Shown here: positions 22,509-35,266 of the stretch, one piece after another
How the letters are laid out: every line of letters begins with the position of its first letter
Position numbering within the stretch: the stretch's first letter is position 1
The notes under the pieces: generated by a model
Seen by the model: the letters and a program-made list of their open reading frames with translations, nothing else
The model's database searches: none
What the model was told of the DNA's origin: nothing
Source of the DNA: Cryoendolithus antarcticus
Lineage: Eukaryota > Ascomycota > Dothideomycetes > Cladosporiales > Cladosporiaceae
NCBI GenBank assembly: GCA_002077065.1
Contig: NAJO01000016.1
Location: forward strand, 248,001 to 312,000
Direction of reading: 5' to 3'
DNA: 64,000 nucleotides
Translations under genes and position numbers: made by a program

Positions 22509-23615
22509 CTAGAAGATAGCAATTGCACCGGGTGGACTTCCAATCCCACCCTTGACATGCAGCGGCGCGCTCGTCAGGAAGAATGACCATCTGCCTTCAC
22601 GCTCACAGACCTTGCTCAAAGCCTCGAGATCCCACATCTCGCCGATCGGCGTGCCCCATTGGGTCAATAACCACTCGTGAAGGCACCTACTACTGTCAGC
22701 AACACTCTAGATCGATAAAGTACGGAGTTCGACGCACCATCCTCCCTCATGCAATGGTGGCGGCCAGGCCTCGAACGCGACTGTGTCACCAGCCACAGCT
22801 GCGAAGTGATGGTCATAGAGCCAACGAACCGTGGTCTCGTTGTTCGCGACACCAATAGCAACGCTATTGTCTCGCGTGCCCTTCTTCCTCTCCTCCGGGG
22901 ACGCAAAGTTATGCCAGCGCACATAGCCGGACCGAACTATCAGGATATCGCCTGGTCGTGTAGTCGTGCCCTGATACTTCAAGACCTCATCAAGCTCAGA
23001 GACGGGAATTTCGTGTCGTGAGACAGCTGACGGAGGATCGCCATGCTTCTTCTCATACCAAGTCAGCCAATCCACCAACACGCCTCTCCCCACAATTCCA
23101 CCCCTCTCACACCAATTGTGAATCCCATTCGTCACCGTCCTTGTCGCTTCCTCATGCGACAAACCATTGTAGTACATCCTACTCTTTTGATGTGCAAAAT
23201 GCTTCAGACTATCCCACTGGCTGCCACTCTGCGTGTTGATATGCAGCTCATCGTCCAGACTCGCGAATCCCAGCGGCGCCATGTCCACGATCTTCTGCTC
23301 GAACTGCTTCCTGTTGAAACCAGGAAACTGCACATTCTCAAGACACCAGTCGAGCTGGACGTGCTCGCCTGTGCGGATCTCGCTGCTGCTGCGCCGGACT
23401 ACATCGTGGGTTAGTAGGTTGAGGGTGCCGATTTCATCGTGCTTGGAGGGAGTGTCGAAGTAGCCCCAGAGGCTTCCTTGAGGCTGGCCTTCGACGCGTG
23501 GGAGCTGCTCGAAGGTGGGGAATTGGTGGGTGGGAGTTCCTGTGAGGGTGGACGTTATGGAGGAGAGCCGGTCGCCGGCTTTCTGGAGCACGGTGCTCTC
23601 CTTGCCGTCTGACAT
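22509..23615 (-). CDS. Cyclase-family (kynurenine-formamidase-like) metal hydrolase
   Basis: Exons 22738-23615 and 22509-22686, with a 51-nt intron (GTGCGT...GTAG), give 351 residues. The protein fits the fungal cyclase family PF04199. It has SLWGYFDTPSKHDEIGTLNL near the start, a metal-site region SQWDSLKHFAHQKSRMYYNG, GRGVLVDW, and RPGDILIVRSGYVRWH. The join restores LHEGGWCLHEWLLTQWGTPI, and the C-terminus has SAPLHVKGGIGSPPGAIAIF. The classical HxGTHxD signature appears as the fungal SQWDSLKH variant. Relatives hydrolyse formamide or cyclic amide bonds; the substrate here is unknown. It is divergent from the royal-jelly-like gene 663 bases away. Confidence 0.9.
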
Positions 23616-24278
23616 CTTGCTGACTATCGACGTGGTAATGAAACAAAAGAAAGCGTACCTACCTTCGTCAACGTTTCCACTTACGCAGGCCCGAGGTCAG
23701 GTCTAGCTGCTACTACCCCTCAGCTGCAATGCAGCGTCATGGGAGAAGCAATGAGGGCCAAGTAGCTACGAAGCCATGCTGACACGTTATTATTGACGCT
23801 GCGATCCGAGCAAGACAATGCAGTTTGCCCGATCGAGGCGAGAGGCTTGATCTCAGTGCAAAGAGGCTGGAAAGTTGCAAAAGGAGGAGGCTAGCTGACT
23901 CAGCCCATGGAGAAGTTCAATTGCTCCGACACGGTCTCATCTATCCAATGCCACTCCATTAACGGGCACCAACACACTGTTTTGCTACAGGACATTCCAC
24001 AGAGATTACTCTAGTCACAGGCATCATCACAGCGTCCGCACCACGCTCCCGGTGCGCTGCTAGGCAGTAGCGTGGGCATGGTTCTCCGCACGCGCGCAAT
24101 GTTCCTCCTCACCAGCGAACCATCATGGCTATAACCGGCAAAGCATACTACGTCACTCAAAGTAAGTGTATAGATGTAAGCCTTCATTGTACTGTTCACT
24201 TAGATTCGGTCGGGTCAACTCTTATCTCCTCTCACATAATCTTGTTCCGTCTATGGAGTCTTTGCTATACTCCTCCCA
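23616..24278. other. Divergent intergenic region
   Basis: 663 bases between the cyclase and royal-jelly-like genes. It likely carries both promoters. No coding region or repeat is supported. Confidence 0.45.
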
Positions 24279-25437
24279 ATGCTCCCCCTTCTCAGCCTCC
24301 TCTGCTTGACAAGTATTGCAAGCGCGCAGCAAGACCCTCGAGTCAAGATCGCGCTTACTACAGATACGCCTATCAATGCTGTGAGCACTACTCCCGGGGG
24401 ACGACTGTTCCTGCTCTATGCGCGGGTCGACAGCTCCAAAGGTCCGACGGTGGTGTAGTGGGTCAACGAAACCGCCATACCCTACCCAGATCTTGAATGG
24501 AACTCGTATAACGTGAGCATAGACCGAGCAACGCATCTTGTTCGAATCAACAGCCAAAGGATTGGACCGGATGGTCAGCTTTGGCTCGTAGACGTGGGAT
24601 CGTAAGTCTACCATAACCGTCCAGACTATGGAAAGATACAAGACCTGACAAATGTTCCTTAGCCCAGCCTTCGGCGCTCCAGTGATCTTGCCTGCAGGCC
24701 CAAAGCTCGTAGTGGTGAACCTCACTACAAACACAGTGTCTCGCACCTATCCTCTGGGGCCTGTAATCCTCTCAGCCAGTCTTTTAGATGACGTCCGCTT
24801 CAATCCTGCGGCCAACCTGGCCTACCTCACAGACGCGGGCGTTCCCGCCCTGATAGTCCTTGATCTCTACACAGGCGAGGCACGCCGCTTCCTCGAAAAT
24901 GACATGTCAACCTCCGCCACCTTCCCAGTCTCAGCCGAAGGCCGACTGCTCCACGGCTCGAACGGGAACTTTCAATACCTTTACGCAGATCAACTGGAAG
25001 TGAGCCTCGATGCGAAGTGGCTTTACTACCAGCCTGCGAGCGGGCCGCTCTATCGTATCGAAACCTGTTACCTGAACGCCGCTTTTCACAATGCTTCTCT
25101 GGCAAGCATCCTCTCGCAATATCGTGAGCCCTTCGCCCTCACGCCATCAACCGGCGGCACGGCGATCGATGCAGCAGGCAACATCTACGTTAGCGATGCG
25201 GATCGACAGAACATCGAGATCATCTCGCCGAATGGGACGAGGAGTGTGTTCCTGCACGACGAGAGGCTGCTTTGGGTGGATGCTATGTAGGTGGATTCGA
25301 AGCAGAGGCTGTGGATGCCGGCTGCGCAGCTGAACCGTGGCACGCCATTCAATAGTGGGACGAGTTTCGTGGTAAAGCCATTGTATGTGTTTACTGTTGA
25401 TGTTGGGAGTGAGCCTTCGCCGGTGGACCACGCGTAG
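24279..25437 (+). pseudogene. Royal-jelly/Yellow-like secreted protein with two in-frame TAG codons
   Basis: ATG 24279 opens a signal peptide (MLPLLSLLCLTSIASAQQD) and a beta-propeller-type protein of the MRJP/Yellow family (PF03022). One GTAAGT...TTAG intron (24602-24662) is phase-consistent. Family-like stretches are GPDGQLWLVDVGSPAFGAP across the junction, LLDDVRFNPAANLAYLTDAG, and STGGTAIDAAGNIYVSDADR. The frame is interrupted by TAG at 24456-24458 and again at 25288-25290. After the second TAG the same frame continues with family-like sequence (VDSKQRLWMPAAQLNRGTPF) to a TAG at 25435-25437. No frameshift is needed anywhere. Both stops could come from CAG by one C-to-T change at CpA. A young pseudogene is the simplest reading; stop readthrough or sequence error are alternatives. 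Confidence 0.8.
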
Positions 25438-25985
25438 CCAATGCTCATAGGCGAAGGCTGATTATATTCAAATGGTACTCCGTTCCCATCGAGAGACAGC
25501 AAAGCGGGGAGTAAGGTTTCGAGCTCGTTTTAAGCTTCTTCGACCGTGCTTCGGGGCATCTGTAAGCGCGAGGGGCGCGAGTCTATATTTTCCCATGTAA
25601 AGTCTACCGGGACTTGTTTTCCCACCTCGTGACCCGTCTTGACTTGCTTATGGATTTTCAGGTCGAATACTTTGTGCAGACCACCAGCATTGGCCAATCA
25701 CATAATCCCGTATACTCCAGTCAATTGAAATCATTCCCTTCGTCTCGGAGATTAATTGCATCATTCGGAGTTATCTGCGGACCCTGCGTTGCCCACCAAG
25801 CTCGCGACAGCCAGACTTTCTCGCACGTGGAAGGAACGCTCCGACTCTGGAAAATCGTCTCTTCGCAAACAAGCGCAGGCTGCTTCAAAACCAGTCAAGA
25901 AAGAGGATGTCGTAGACAATCTATCGGAGCACTGTCCTGGCACACCACAGGACCAGGAACGAAGCTGCAGCGTAGGCTCGATCCC
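25438..25985. other. Intergenic region upstream of the phosphatase
   Basis: 548 bases. Open frames run into the phosphatase start region on the plus strand but lack a domain; I treat them as leader or promoter sequence. Confidence 0.4.
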
Positions 25986-28234
25986 ATGGCGCAACCGCCG
26001 GCTGTGGTCATTATTGCAAGGTAGGGAAATCTCACTTGTCTTCCGTGAGGCCAACTGACAACAGCAGGCATGGTGCTCGCCTCGATGCTGCCGATAAGAA
26101 CTGGATCTTGTCTACGCCGACACCGTACGATCCTCCGCTCACATATGCTGGGTGGAATCAGAGCCGAGCCTTAGGCGTGCGGATCGCCAGTCTGTTACAT
26201 GCGCGCGAGCAAGAAGTCAACAGCCTGAGTGGCGATGGCGCAGAAAGCGTCAGCAATGGCAGCAGGAAGCGCAAGAGAAGGGCCCATAAGGTCGTCATTC
26301 ACAGCTCGCCTTTCTTGCGATGTCTGCAGACCAGCGTGGCAATCTCAGCTGGCATGGCGCATTTCGAGCCGGTTAGTGAATCCGCGAGTGAGGTGGTCAA
26401 TGGCGGCGGCAGCCATGGGCATCTTCGAGCAGCGAGCAGTATGCATTCTGCATCGCCTAAGATGCGTGCAATGGAGGCAACGAGAAAGTCTACGCCACCG
26501 AGCATTGTCTTGACGCCCCTTGTGGAGCCGAAAGCAGACCTCATCAAAGCAGCAGGGTCGTTAGGATCATTCCCACCTCACCGCAAGTCGAAGCTGCGGG
26601 TAGATGCCTTTCTGGGCGAGTGGATGAACCCGCAATACTTCGACTACATCACTCCGCCTCCGCCGAGTAACATGATGGTGGCGGGAGCTAAGGCAGAACT
26701 CATGCAGAATGAGGCGCTCGATGTCTTCACTCCAAGTAACGCAAGCAAAGGCACTTCGGGCAATCTGTGGGGAGGTATGGTGAGGAACAAAAGCCGCGAG
26801 AGCCTGATAGACGACTGGAGTGATGTTCGCGACTCCCTACCCGCCCCAAGGCCGAGACGTGATCGAGCAAGCAGCTACGCCAGCTATAGTAGCGCCGACT
26901 CTGCTGATCGCCGAAGTCCGTTTCGTCCGGGACACGTACTACAACCCTTGACATCAACTTTGCCGAAGCAAAAGCAAGGACCCAGCGTCTATGTGCCGCC
27001 AACTCCAGCTTATGCGGTCTCGGGATCCGATCACATTCCACGCGGCTATCTTGCTCACGCGCGAGCCGCGACCGTCAACGTCGACTATCAGTGGGACTCC
27101 TCACGTGTACCACAGAGTTGGGGCGATGGCGCTGAGCTTGGCGAGGAGTGGAGTGCCATGCATAATCGCTTTCGCCGTGGCATTAATAGCATGGTGCGGT
27201 GGTACGGCAAGCATGGTGCAGATGCGCGTGCTGAGGATGCTCTTGGCCTCGAGCAGGTGGAGGGCCAACAGGAGGAGGAGGAGGAGGAGGAAGAAGTGGA
27301 GCATGAAGACCTAGTCGTGATTCTTGTCACGCACGGCGCTGGCTGCAACGCGTTGATTGGAGCGCTCACGGGGCAGCCGGTCCTGATTGATGTGGCGACT
27401 TCCAGCTTGACGATGGCGACTTTAAGACAGGATGCGCCGTCGATGCCGACATCTGCGACTGCAGAACTATCGCCCACAACACACTCCCCGACTGCTACAC
27501 CTCGCCACTCCCCGCAACCTCCCTCCTTCGACACGCCAGCATCCCTCCCCCGCAGAAACAGCCTCGAAGCTTCACTCGCGCCCTACTACCAAATGCAAAT
27601 CACAGCCTCGACAGACCACCTCCGTTCCGGCGCGAGCCCTGCACGCCTTTCCTCTCTTCCCACCAGCCGGTCCATCACCCCGAATCCCGCATCTTACCGT
27701 CCACTCTCAGGCACAGGCACGCCTCTCAACCCCACCTGGCAGGTCCTACCAGACTACAAAATGGGCACGCAATCCGCCGCCCTGGGGTCCATCCGTCGCC
27801 CCCCGCCAACCTCAGCGCCCTTAGCAAGACCACCGCTCCGGAGCTCCACACTCCCCGGCTCAGGCACCGACCACGAAACCTCTCAACCTGGGCTCTTCGC
27901 CCCGACACCACCACTAATGCATCTCTCCGGCTCTTCCACACCGACCAGTACCGGCTTGTGGACGCCGCCACTGACTGGGCTTTGGACCCCACCGGCAGCC
28001 AGGACGCCCGTGCTGGCTGCGAAGAGGGATATGGAGACGAGTGCGGGTACTAAATCGAGTCTGTTCTCGAAGCTTGAGCAAAATGCGAATGGACGGCAGG
28101 ATTCGGGAGATGACATGGTGCTGGACTTTAGTAACTCGCCTCCCGATAGTCGGCCTGGAACGAGCTCTGGCCCGGGATCGTCGCAGGATGCTTCAAGGGG
28201 CATGGACTCGGTGGTGGATGCGGGACGGATGTAG
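25986..28234 (+). CDS. Histidine phosphatase (phosphoglycerate mutase-like) protein
   Basis: A 35-nt first exon (25986-26020) and a long second exon (26068-28234) give 733 residues. The 47-nt intron splits the catalytic motif, which becomes VVIIARHGARLDAADKNW after splicing, so the join is well supported. Further signatures are a VVIHSSPFLRCLQTSVAI segment near residue 90 and a second catalytic-type His in VVILVTHGAGCNALIGALTG. All match the histidine phosphatase superfamily (PF00300). Long Ser/Pro-rich linkers, an EEEEEEE tract from a GAG repeat near 27,271-27,297, and a disordered C-terminus of about 280 residues suggest a regulatory protein rather than a glycolytic enzyme. It converges on the NmrA-like gene. 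Confidence 0.88.
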
Positions 28235-28437
28235 ACTGTCCTGTCTACGTGACGGCAATCGTGCACACATATATGCGAACGAGAAGTAAAGATCGTGTTC
28301 AATGACGACGAGGTGGGTACAAGCACGCTGATTGGACAGCTTAACTTTCCTCCTGGGCGGAGGGTGCGAGTGAAAATGATCATCGAGACAAAGAGCCCGC
28401 CTCTCATTGCAAAGACGCCCTCATAGGATAGGTACGC

Positions 28438-29493
28438 TCACTTATCCTGCAGCTTTCCTTTCGCCATCTCAACAGCCACCCTCGTCATCTCATCCAAGTT
28501 CTCCTCACCCAGTCCCAACACCGCATTCGCCTTGCCATCCTCCAAATCCGACGCCCCATCCCCCCTCATAACCCTCGCATACAACATAACCCCAAATAAC
28601 GCCATATTCCCCTCCCTCACGCCCTTCATCGCTCTCTCATACCGCTCTCCAACATCCTCATACTGCGCTTCCCAGTCCGCTTCCTTGGTGCCAGTAACGC
28701 GCAGCACACTGTCGAACATCTCTCGCTGCGAGATGAAGAAGCTGCCGATGCGGAGGCTCTGGTTCCGCCATCTCGAGAGCGTGGGTCGCTCGTCCGCGGC
28801 ACCTTCCGGCAAAACAGGCAGACTCAGCAACTTCGCGACAGCCTCGCCACAAAGCGGCCACGAACTCGTCGTAATCCTCGTTTCCCCTCGATCATAAAAC
28901 GTCACCCTCCTCTCCTTCAGCTCAAACCCAAAACTCCGGCTCCCTTCACTAAGCGAGTACTCATACCACGGTCCACACGCCAAGCCAACGAAATTCATCC
29001 CCGCGTCTATAATCTGCTTCCGAGCCGCCAGCATCCCTGGCCCGAGGAGGATATCTTCACCCACGTCCGGGCGCGCGGCAACATCGGTGCCGTATTCAGA
29101 GGGCATGATCCATTTCACGCCCGCTTCTGCCGCGGCGGCGATGAGTTTCGTTTGGGCGTCTCGGGACGCGGTGGCGGAGAGGGAGATGATGAGGAAGTCT
29201 TGACCTGTCAGAGCGGAGACGAGGGAGGAGGGGACGGCGTAGTCGATTTCTTTCCTGGTCACGTCCGCGGGGAGGGGAGCGGAGGAGGGGCGTGTTAGGG
29301 CCGTGATTCTGTGGAGGTTGGTGGCGAGGAGGGCGCGGAGGATGTGCGTGCCGATCCTGCCTGTGGCCTGGGGAGGAGCTTGTTAGTGCTTGATTACTTG
29401 AATGATTGTTCCAAGACGTACGCCGACTATAGCAACATTGTTGACGTGGTTTGAGGGGCCAGATGGCTGGTCTGACGCAAAGCGGGTAGACAT
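28438..29493 (-). CDS. NmrA-like / isoflavone-reductase-like NAD(P)-binding protein
   Basis: Exons 29422-29493 and 28438-29367 with a 54-nt intron (GTACGT...CCCCAG) give 333 residues. The junction restores the nucleotide-binding motif NNVAIVGATGRIGTHILRAL. Downstream, DFLIISLSATASRDAQTKLI and AGVKWIMPSEYGTDV are typical of fungal NmrA-like (PF05368/PF13460) proteins of the isoflavone reductase type. Some relatives are reductases, others redox-sensing regulators; the active-site Lys of plant reductases is not obvious here. The N-terminus has about 19 polar residues before the first strand. Cytosolic. Confidence 0.87.
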
Positions 29494-29986
29494 GATTCGA
29501 ACGGGCAGTGTTGTGAGACGGGAGAACGATGTGAAGACTAGGATTGGACGGCGAAGGTATTGCGACGCCAGAGTTGCTGTTGGTGAGGACTGCTTCGTAT
29601 TCTAGTAGCCATTGCAGTATTATATATGCCTCCTGGTCCTCCATCGGCCGACCATTGGCGCTTATCGCCGAAGTCTGCACAGAGGTGAGCACGGCGTGGC
29701 TGATTCATACTTTGGGGAAGCTCCATGATCTGGCCCAAACATGTGAAGTCATGCTAGCCTGTCGTCGTAATGTCCATGTAGAACATGCCGCTGCTTACGA
29801 ACCAACCATTCAGATCGAGGGACGTTTTAACTCCGGAGACATCTTCCCCACATCCAGCCTCAAAGCGGCAAAAGTCACGAGAGTTCGCCAAGGCATCTAT
29901 CGGGGGCTGAGACGGCCGAGTTGAATATCATTCCGAGAGCATCTCCGAAGCATCAAGGACGGCCGCATCAGCACTCGTACACGTTC
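29494..29986. other. Intergenic region
   Basis: 493 bases between the NmrA-like promoter and the 3' end of the Sds3-like gene. Nothing recognised. Confidence 0.45.
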
Positions 29987-31776
29987 TTATCGTCGGCCGG
30001 CGAATGCACCTCTTCTGACTTCACCACCAAATCCTCCATTCGCGGCTCCGCCCATCTCGCTCCCCTGCGCACTGGTCGTGCGACTCATGCCCTCTCCTGC
30101 CAGTCTGCTCATCCCATTCACAGCTAGACCTGCGCCAATCTGCGTCATGCGGCCTCGTTGCTCAAGCACACTAGCCAGTGGCGCAAAGCCCGTGGTAGCC
30201 AGCCGATCAACGCCCTTGCCGATTCTCGCTGGGCCAGTCTCCAGATTCGGGATTCGTAAGGGAGGCCCAGCGGTGGGAGTGGAGGACAGAGCTTGCAAGA
30301 GCAACGTCCTGCGCATCTCCGCCGCTGATCCCGGTCGACGGGGCGGCTGATCGTGCATCTCGGTGTCGCTCCCTTGGTCTGCAAACTCGTCCGCTGGGTC
30401 TGAAGGGCCCCGTCGCATCAACTCGAAGTCGCTTTCGGCGTCCATGGAGTTGATGGCTAGTGGTGGTGGTGCGCCAGTCTTCTCGCTGCGAGTCACAGCG
30501 TGGTAGTTAGGTATCACTGGCGCGAAGGGATTGTCTCTACTCGATGGCCCTTGCGCTGCGGCAGCTGCAGTTGCGAGGTCTGACAAAGCTGCTAAAGGGT
30601 TCGCGCGAAGGGTGCCGCGAGTGAGAACGGATGAGGTAGTGCGCTCCATCTCTACTGCTGCAGTAGGAGTGCCTGGGTGGTCTTCTGCGGCATCTAGTCC
30701 AGCGGCCAGGGATCCGACTTCAGACGGTAGCGTTGTGGGTTGTGCGCTTTCAGGCTGGGCTGGAGGCGGGTGGTGGAAGTAGCGGTGGGTAGCTAGCTTT
30801 GCAGTATCGGTGGCCATCGCTAGCTCTTTCTCAGTGAACAGACGCTCGAGACTGTACGCCGGAGCCTCGAATTGAATGTAGGTATTCTTCTCGCGAGCAT
30901 CCTTGAAAGGGCTGCGGCCGCCGCCAAGGTTGTCGGGTGGTGGCCGGATGTTGGGCGCAGGAGACTCATTACCGTCCTCCTCGCCATTCTTGCGGCGGCG
31001 CTTGCCGTTGCCTTGACCATCTTCGTTCGCAACATTCGGACTCGCTGCGCGGTGGTGACGGAGGTGTCGAGTCTTGCGATTCTGGCCATTATGGAACCCT
31101 GGCGAGCCTGGGTTGTTCAGGCTGAACTGACTTGGGTGGAGGAGAAGGGCGCTACTATCGGCGATGTCGAGCTGCTCTTTGTCTCGCAGTAAATTCGTCC
31201 GCCTCTTGGTGATTGTCGTGATCAATCGTTGCCGGATGGTGTTTGTCAATGCCTCATGCTCCTCCTCTGCTTGGTGCAATCGCTGTGCTGTCAATCGCTC
31301 CACTTCGGCGATCGATGACTCGTAGGAGCTCTGTCGCCTCTCGTCAGCACATTGTCCAGATGATTGATCCCATGGATACTGACATGCAGCGCAGTTAACT
31401 CCGCATCCTTCTCTTCCAGCGTATCGTTCACTCCCCGCGCAAACGCACTGTACTTCTTTCCCGCCAATGCCCAGTAGTCCTTCTCAGCGTCTCCCCCGAT
31501 CCCCGCGCCAAGCCCACCCATGTCCTCCACCAGCCCTCGGACCTCGTCGTCCAGGGGCAGTCCAGCGTACGGGTCTGCCCGCAGTATGAGGTTCATATCA
31601 ACCTGCACGGCATTCAGCTGAGCGCGATAGTGCTGCTGTGTGTTGGCTGCGAAGTTTGCCGACATTGCTGCCAGGCGCTCAGCCATGCGCGAGCGGCGAA
31701 CATCGCGCTTGGACTGGTGGGGAGGGGACGGGGAGTGGAGGGCGCGAGATGACATGCCGGCCTGAGGGATTGCCAT
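29987..31776 (-). CDS. Sds3-like subunit of an Rpd3L-type histone deacetylase complex
   Basis: Exons 31384-31776 and 29987-31330 with a 53-nt intron (GTCAGT...CGACAG) give 578 residues. The N-terminal third is helical and charged: QSKRDVRRSRMAERLAAMSA, a YRAQLNAVQVDMNLILRADP segment, then EEKDAELTALH joined to SSYESSIAEVERLTAQRLHQ. The conserved block LRDKEQLDIADSSALLLHPS with QFSLNNPGSPG and NRKTRHLRHHR follows. This is the layout of the fungal Sds3/Dep1-like family (PF08598), whose coiled-coil helps hold Sin3-Rpd3 complexes together. A basic GKRRRKN patch is a likely nuclear localisation signal. The C-terminal half is disordered and low in recognisable domains. Family assignment is from memory of the pattern. 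Confidence 0.72.
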
Positions 31777-32308
31777 TGTCGATTGTCTAAGGGGTATCTA
31801 GCGTAAGATGTCGTAGTCTCGTTGGCTGCTGGACGTCAGAGGTGACCAGTCGGTGCTGCAGCTAGTTGAGATGGATGCAAGGTCGCTGTTGTTGTGGGAT
31901 CCTGGGTGGGGGTCCGTTGGACGATCCTCCAGAAACTTGCTGTGAGGCAGGAGGTGTCTCGTGACTTGGCAATCAGTCTGTTCTCATGTCATCATGAGTC
32001 TTTACGATGTCTTTGAATGGTGGAAGGGTTTCACTGTATCAGCACGAAACGGTCCACAGCTGCACGACCTGTACCTGAGCTTAGAGTTGGCCGACACGCC
32101 GACATCAGTTCTGTCCGCAAGCCTCAAGGCGGATTTAACTTAACCAACGATCCACATGACTCAGCACGGCATCGCCAAACGGGCCATGTGGGCGCCCGAC
32201 TCACTATCTTGACCTTAGGCTGCATGAATGCCGCCTCCAGCGCGGTACACCCGTCCAGAACAACTGCTGCAATGAGGAGCTCACCTAGAACGATACGACA
32301 GGCTGACC
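31777..32308. other. Divergent intergenic region
   Basis: 532 bases between the Sds3-like and zinc-cluster genes. Presumed bidirectional promoter; no gene seen. Confidence 0.5.
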
Positions 32309-34419
32309 ATGGCCGGAGACGACCCGGCATGGAAGGCAGCTGCCCTTGCCAACCTTGAGAGAGCCAGGCTGTCCAACGGCCGTCTTGGAGTCAAGAAGTC
32401 GAGAGTGGGATGTCTCACTTGTCGAAGCCGGAAGCAGAAATGCGATGAGACGAGACCTCACTGCCAGCGTTGTCAACATGCTGGTCGTGCTTGTGGCGGC
32501 TATGCCGACTCGCAGGACGATGCAAGTACTGGTCTCTCTGACCCTAGCAAAGCCCTTACGCAGCTGAAGCTCAACCAACGCGAACGGCAAATCTTCGACT
32601 ACTTCATCGGCTTCACGGCACCACGAGTGGCCGGCACATCATTGGATCGCGAGTTCTGGACGAGTCGAATGCTGCAAGTCTGCCATCATGAGCCGTTCGC
32701 ATTGAACGCCATCATAGCCATTGCGACCTTGCATCGACACCCGCAGTATCTCAAACGCTTCGCTGTTGAGCTGGAGAGTGATCCGAACGCGACGAGGGAA
32801 GAGAAGCTGCGGGCACGTACTTGCGGCGATCCCTTTGGAAACGAGATTATGGGTTCGTCTACCTGTCTATTGTGTCCAGCGTCGACAAGGTCCGCTGCAC
32901 GTCAGGGGCAGTCGACGTTGGCGTGATTTGTGACTTGCTACCGTGCCGGCTGACATCTAGGCCAGACCCCCAGCATCTTGCCGCATTGATGTACTACAAC
33001 CGTGCTATCGCCGCAGTGAAGACGAGCCTCTCGGCAGGCGCTATGAACGCTACTCTAGCACTGCTCAGCTGTTTCCTGTTCTTGACAATCGAAATATTCC
33101 GTGATAGCTTATTGTCTGCTCTGGTACTGGGTAAGCAGTGCGCTCAGCTACTGAAGAAAGCCGACGTAAACGATCCGCTTGTTAGGGTCGTACAGAGCTG
33201 CCTGAACAGGCTCAGCGTACTCGCTTCGACATTTGGCCAGACACAAGCCATGGACATTCTAGATGAAGCGCCCGAAGACTGGACCAAGACAGAGCGCTAT
33301 GAAACGGTCGGTGATGCTAGAGCAGCTTTGTTCAAGATCATGGGCCATAGTCAACATTTCGCTCTCAAAGCGACGGAATTGATAGCGAATCGGACGGACG
33401 GTGCACAGCCCGGCCCCTGGCTTGGTCGTGTCTTCTCAACCGAGACAGCTTTTCAGAAAGAAACTTACGGCAATGTCGTACCTTACGAGGAGCCTACCAC
33501 AGGTCTACGGAGTGACCCTACCCGCCTCGAACAGGTTTACCCAATCAAGCCAAGTCTACCTCCGGGGGACTTGGTGGATCTTGATCAGAACATGCGCGTG
33601 TACGAGACTTTATCATGCATTCCTGGCTTATATCATCATGGCACTCCCGGCATTACGCCATCAAATGCATTCGATGTCTTGAACGAGGAGAGGCACTATC
33701 ATCTCGGTCAGCTGAGACAATGGTACCACGTCTTCACCCGCACGCTCAGCTCCCTTGCCAACACCGAAGCCGACATCGTCAGCAACCTTCTCCTCAGCTA
33801 CCACGTTTCCGTCATCTGGCTCTCCACGCGCCTGCAACCTAACCGCATGAGCATCGATCGCTACACGGACCACTTCCGCGAGATCATCTATCACGCGAAG
33901 ATCTACAACCGCGCTCGATCTGTTGAAAGCTCGGAGCTGACCATGGAAACTGGCGCCATCCCGTCTCTATACTTCGTCACCATGAACTGTCGCGTTCCCT
34001 CGCTACGGCGCGAGGCTCTACAACTCCTCCGCGCTGGACCAAGTAAGGAAGGCATCTGGGGTGCCATCTGTACCGCCCAGCTGGCCGCTACCATCATCTG
34101 GCTCGAAGAGCGCGAGCTCGGTTTGCCCATGCCTTACGAACCTCTACCCACGCCCTTGCCACCTGTCTTCGACGCACATCTCCCTCGCGAGGAATTGCGA
34201 GTCCACCATTATCGGATCCTGAAGAACAATCGGGACTTGAAGTTCTACGTCAAGACTACGCGGTACTTCACGGATACGACGAGGTATAGGCATATGTACG
34301 AGACTACTATGCCGATCGGATCGGATCGCTTTCGAGCAGAAGATATGCTGGCCAGTGCTGTCAATCTGGATGTGCCGGATATGGAGCTCATGGAGGGACC
34401 GCCGGCTTGGACTGTATAA
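32309..34419 (+). CDS. Zn(II)2Cys6 transcription factor
   Basis: ATG at 32309 opens a classic binuclear zinc cluster at residues 35-62 (CLTCRSRKQKCDETRPHCQR, then CQHAGRAC). The cluster is preceded by basic KKSRVG. A long middle and C-terminal region contains helical segments typical of the fungal transcription-factor regulatory domain (IAIATLHRHPQYL, LAALMYYNRAIAAVKTSLSA, LALLSCFLFLTIEIF). One intron near 32,817-32,965 is needed. Two donors of the same phase fit: GTACTT at 32817 gives 653 residues, GTTCGT at 32853 gives 12 more. The acceptor is CCAG at 32962-32965. It probably binds CGG-containing sites as a dimer; targets are unknown. The nearest transporter genes are not clearly linked. 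Confidence 0.9.
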
Positions 34420-35266
34420 GCGTGCAAGACACACACTTGTGGACAGACCGCCAGCTCAAGCTATGAGTCGCAGACAGGTGGGCTGAGAGACTGAGTTCGG
34501 TGGTCGTTGTAAGACATGTTTCCAATGCTTCTCGAGACGACACAGTCCACCAGGGGTAGAGAACTGAGGCAGCTGCAATGGGGCCATCACCCTTCAGCGA
34601 CGGCACATCCTACCTCGCTTGCACACGACGCGCGTCTGCCTACCGCTGCGACGTCCCTGCTCTGTCAGCATGCCGCTTCATGCTTGCTAGTCAGCGCACC
34701 GACCGCCGCTGCCAAGCTCAAAGTTCGCACTCGGTAGAACTTCGGTCACGTGCTCTCTGCTTGTCGAGCGTGCTACTCCCTCAGGCACCAACGGTTCTGT
34801 ATGGCGCTCTTTTCCCGGAGTGCAACCGAGAACGAGCTGGGTCACGTGTTTGTTTGGCAGGAGGGATGTCGCTTGCATGGGGTGGGCAGGTAGGTGGGCT
34901 ACGCTTTGACGATGAGTACACTTCTTCTCGCTCTTCAAAATTACACTCGCTCACTTTCATCGTCGACTGCTAATCTGAGCGCTCACACCGCTGCTTCCCC
35001 GTCGGAACCAAGTCACTCGCTCGCCAAAAGTCGATCATCAGGGACGCGAAGCACAAGAAGTCCATTACTACTCTTCCGCCACGATTCTGTAGACGACGAC
35101 ACGAAAGCCACGGAGCAGACGATCTTCGAATCCTGCGCGACAACATACAGGCGTCGACTGAACGACCACCCTGTGCCTCGCTACCAAAATACAAAGTCCC
35201 TCGCGGCATCCACTCAAGTGAAGACAAAGCGCCTCAACCTAGACTAGACTCCCCCGACTAGCAACG
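34420..35266. other. Intergenic region with a long leader-like open frame
   Basis: 847 bases. A 117-codon Ser/Thr-rich frame at 34894-35247 ends just before the next gene but has no domain. It is probably promoter or 5' leader rather than a gene. Confidence 0.4.
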
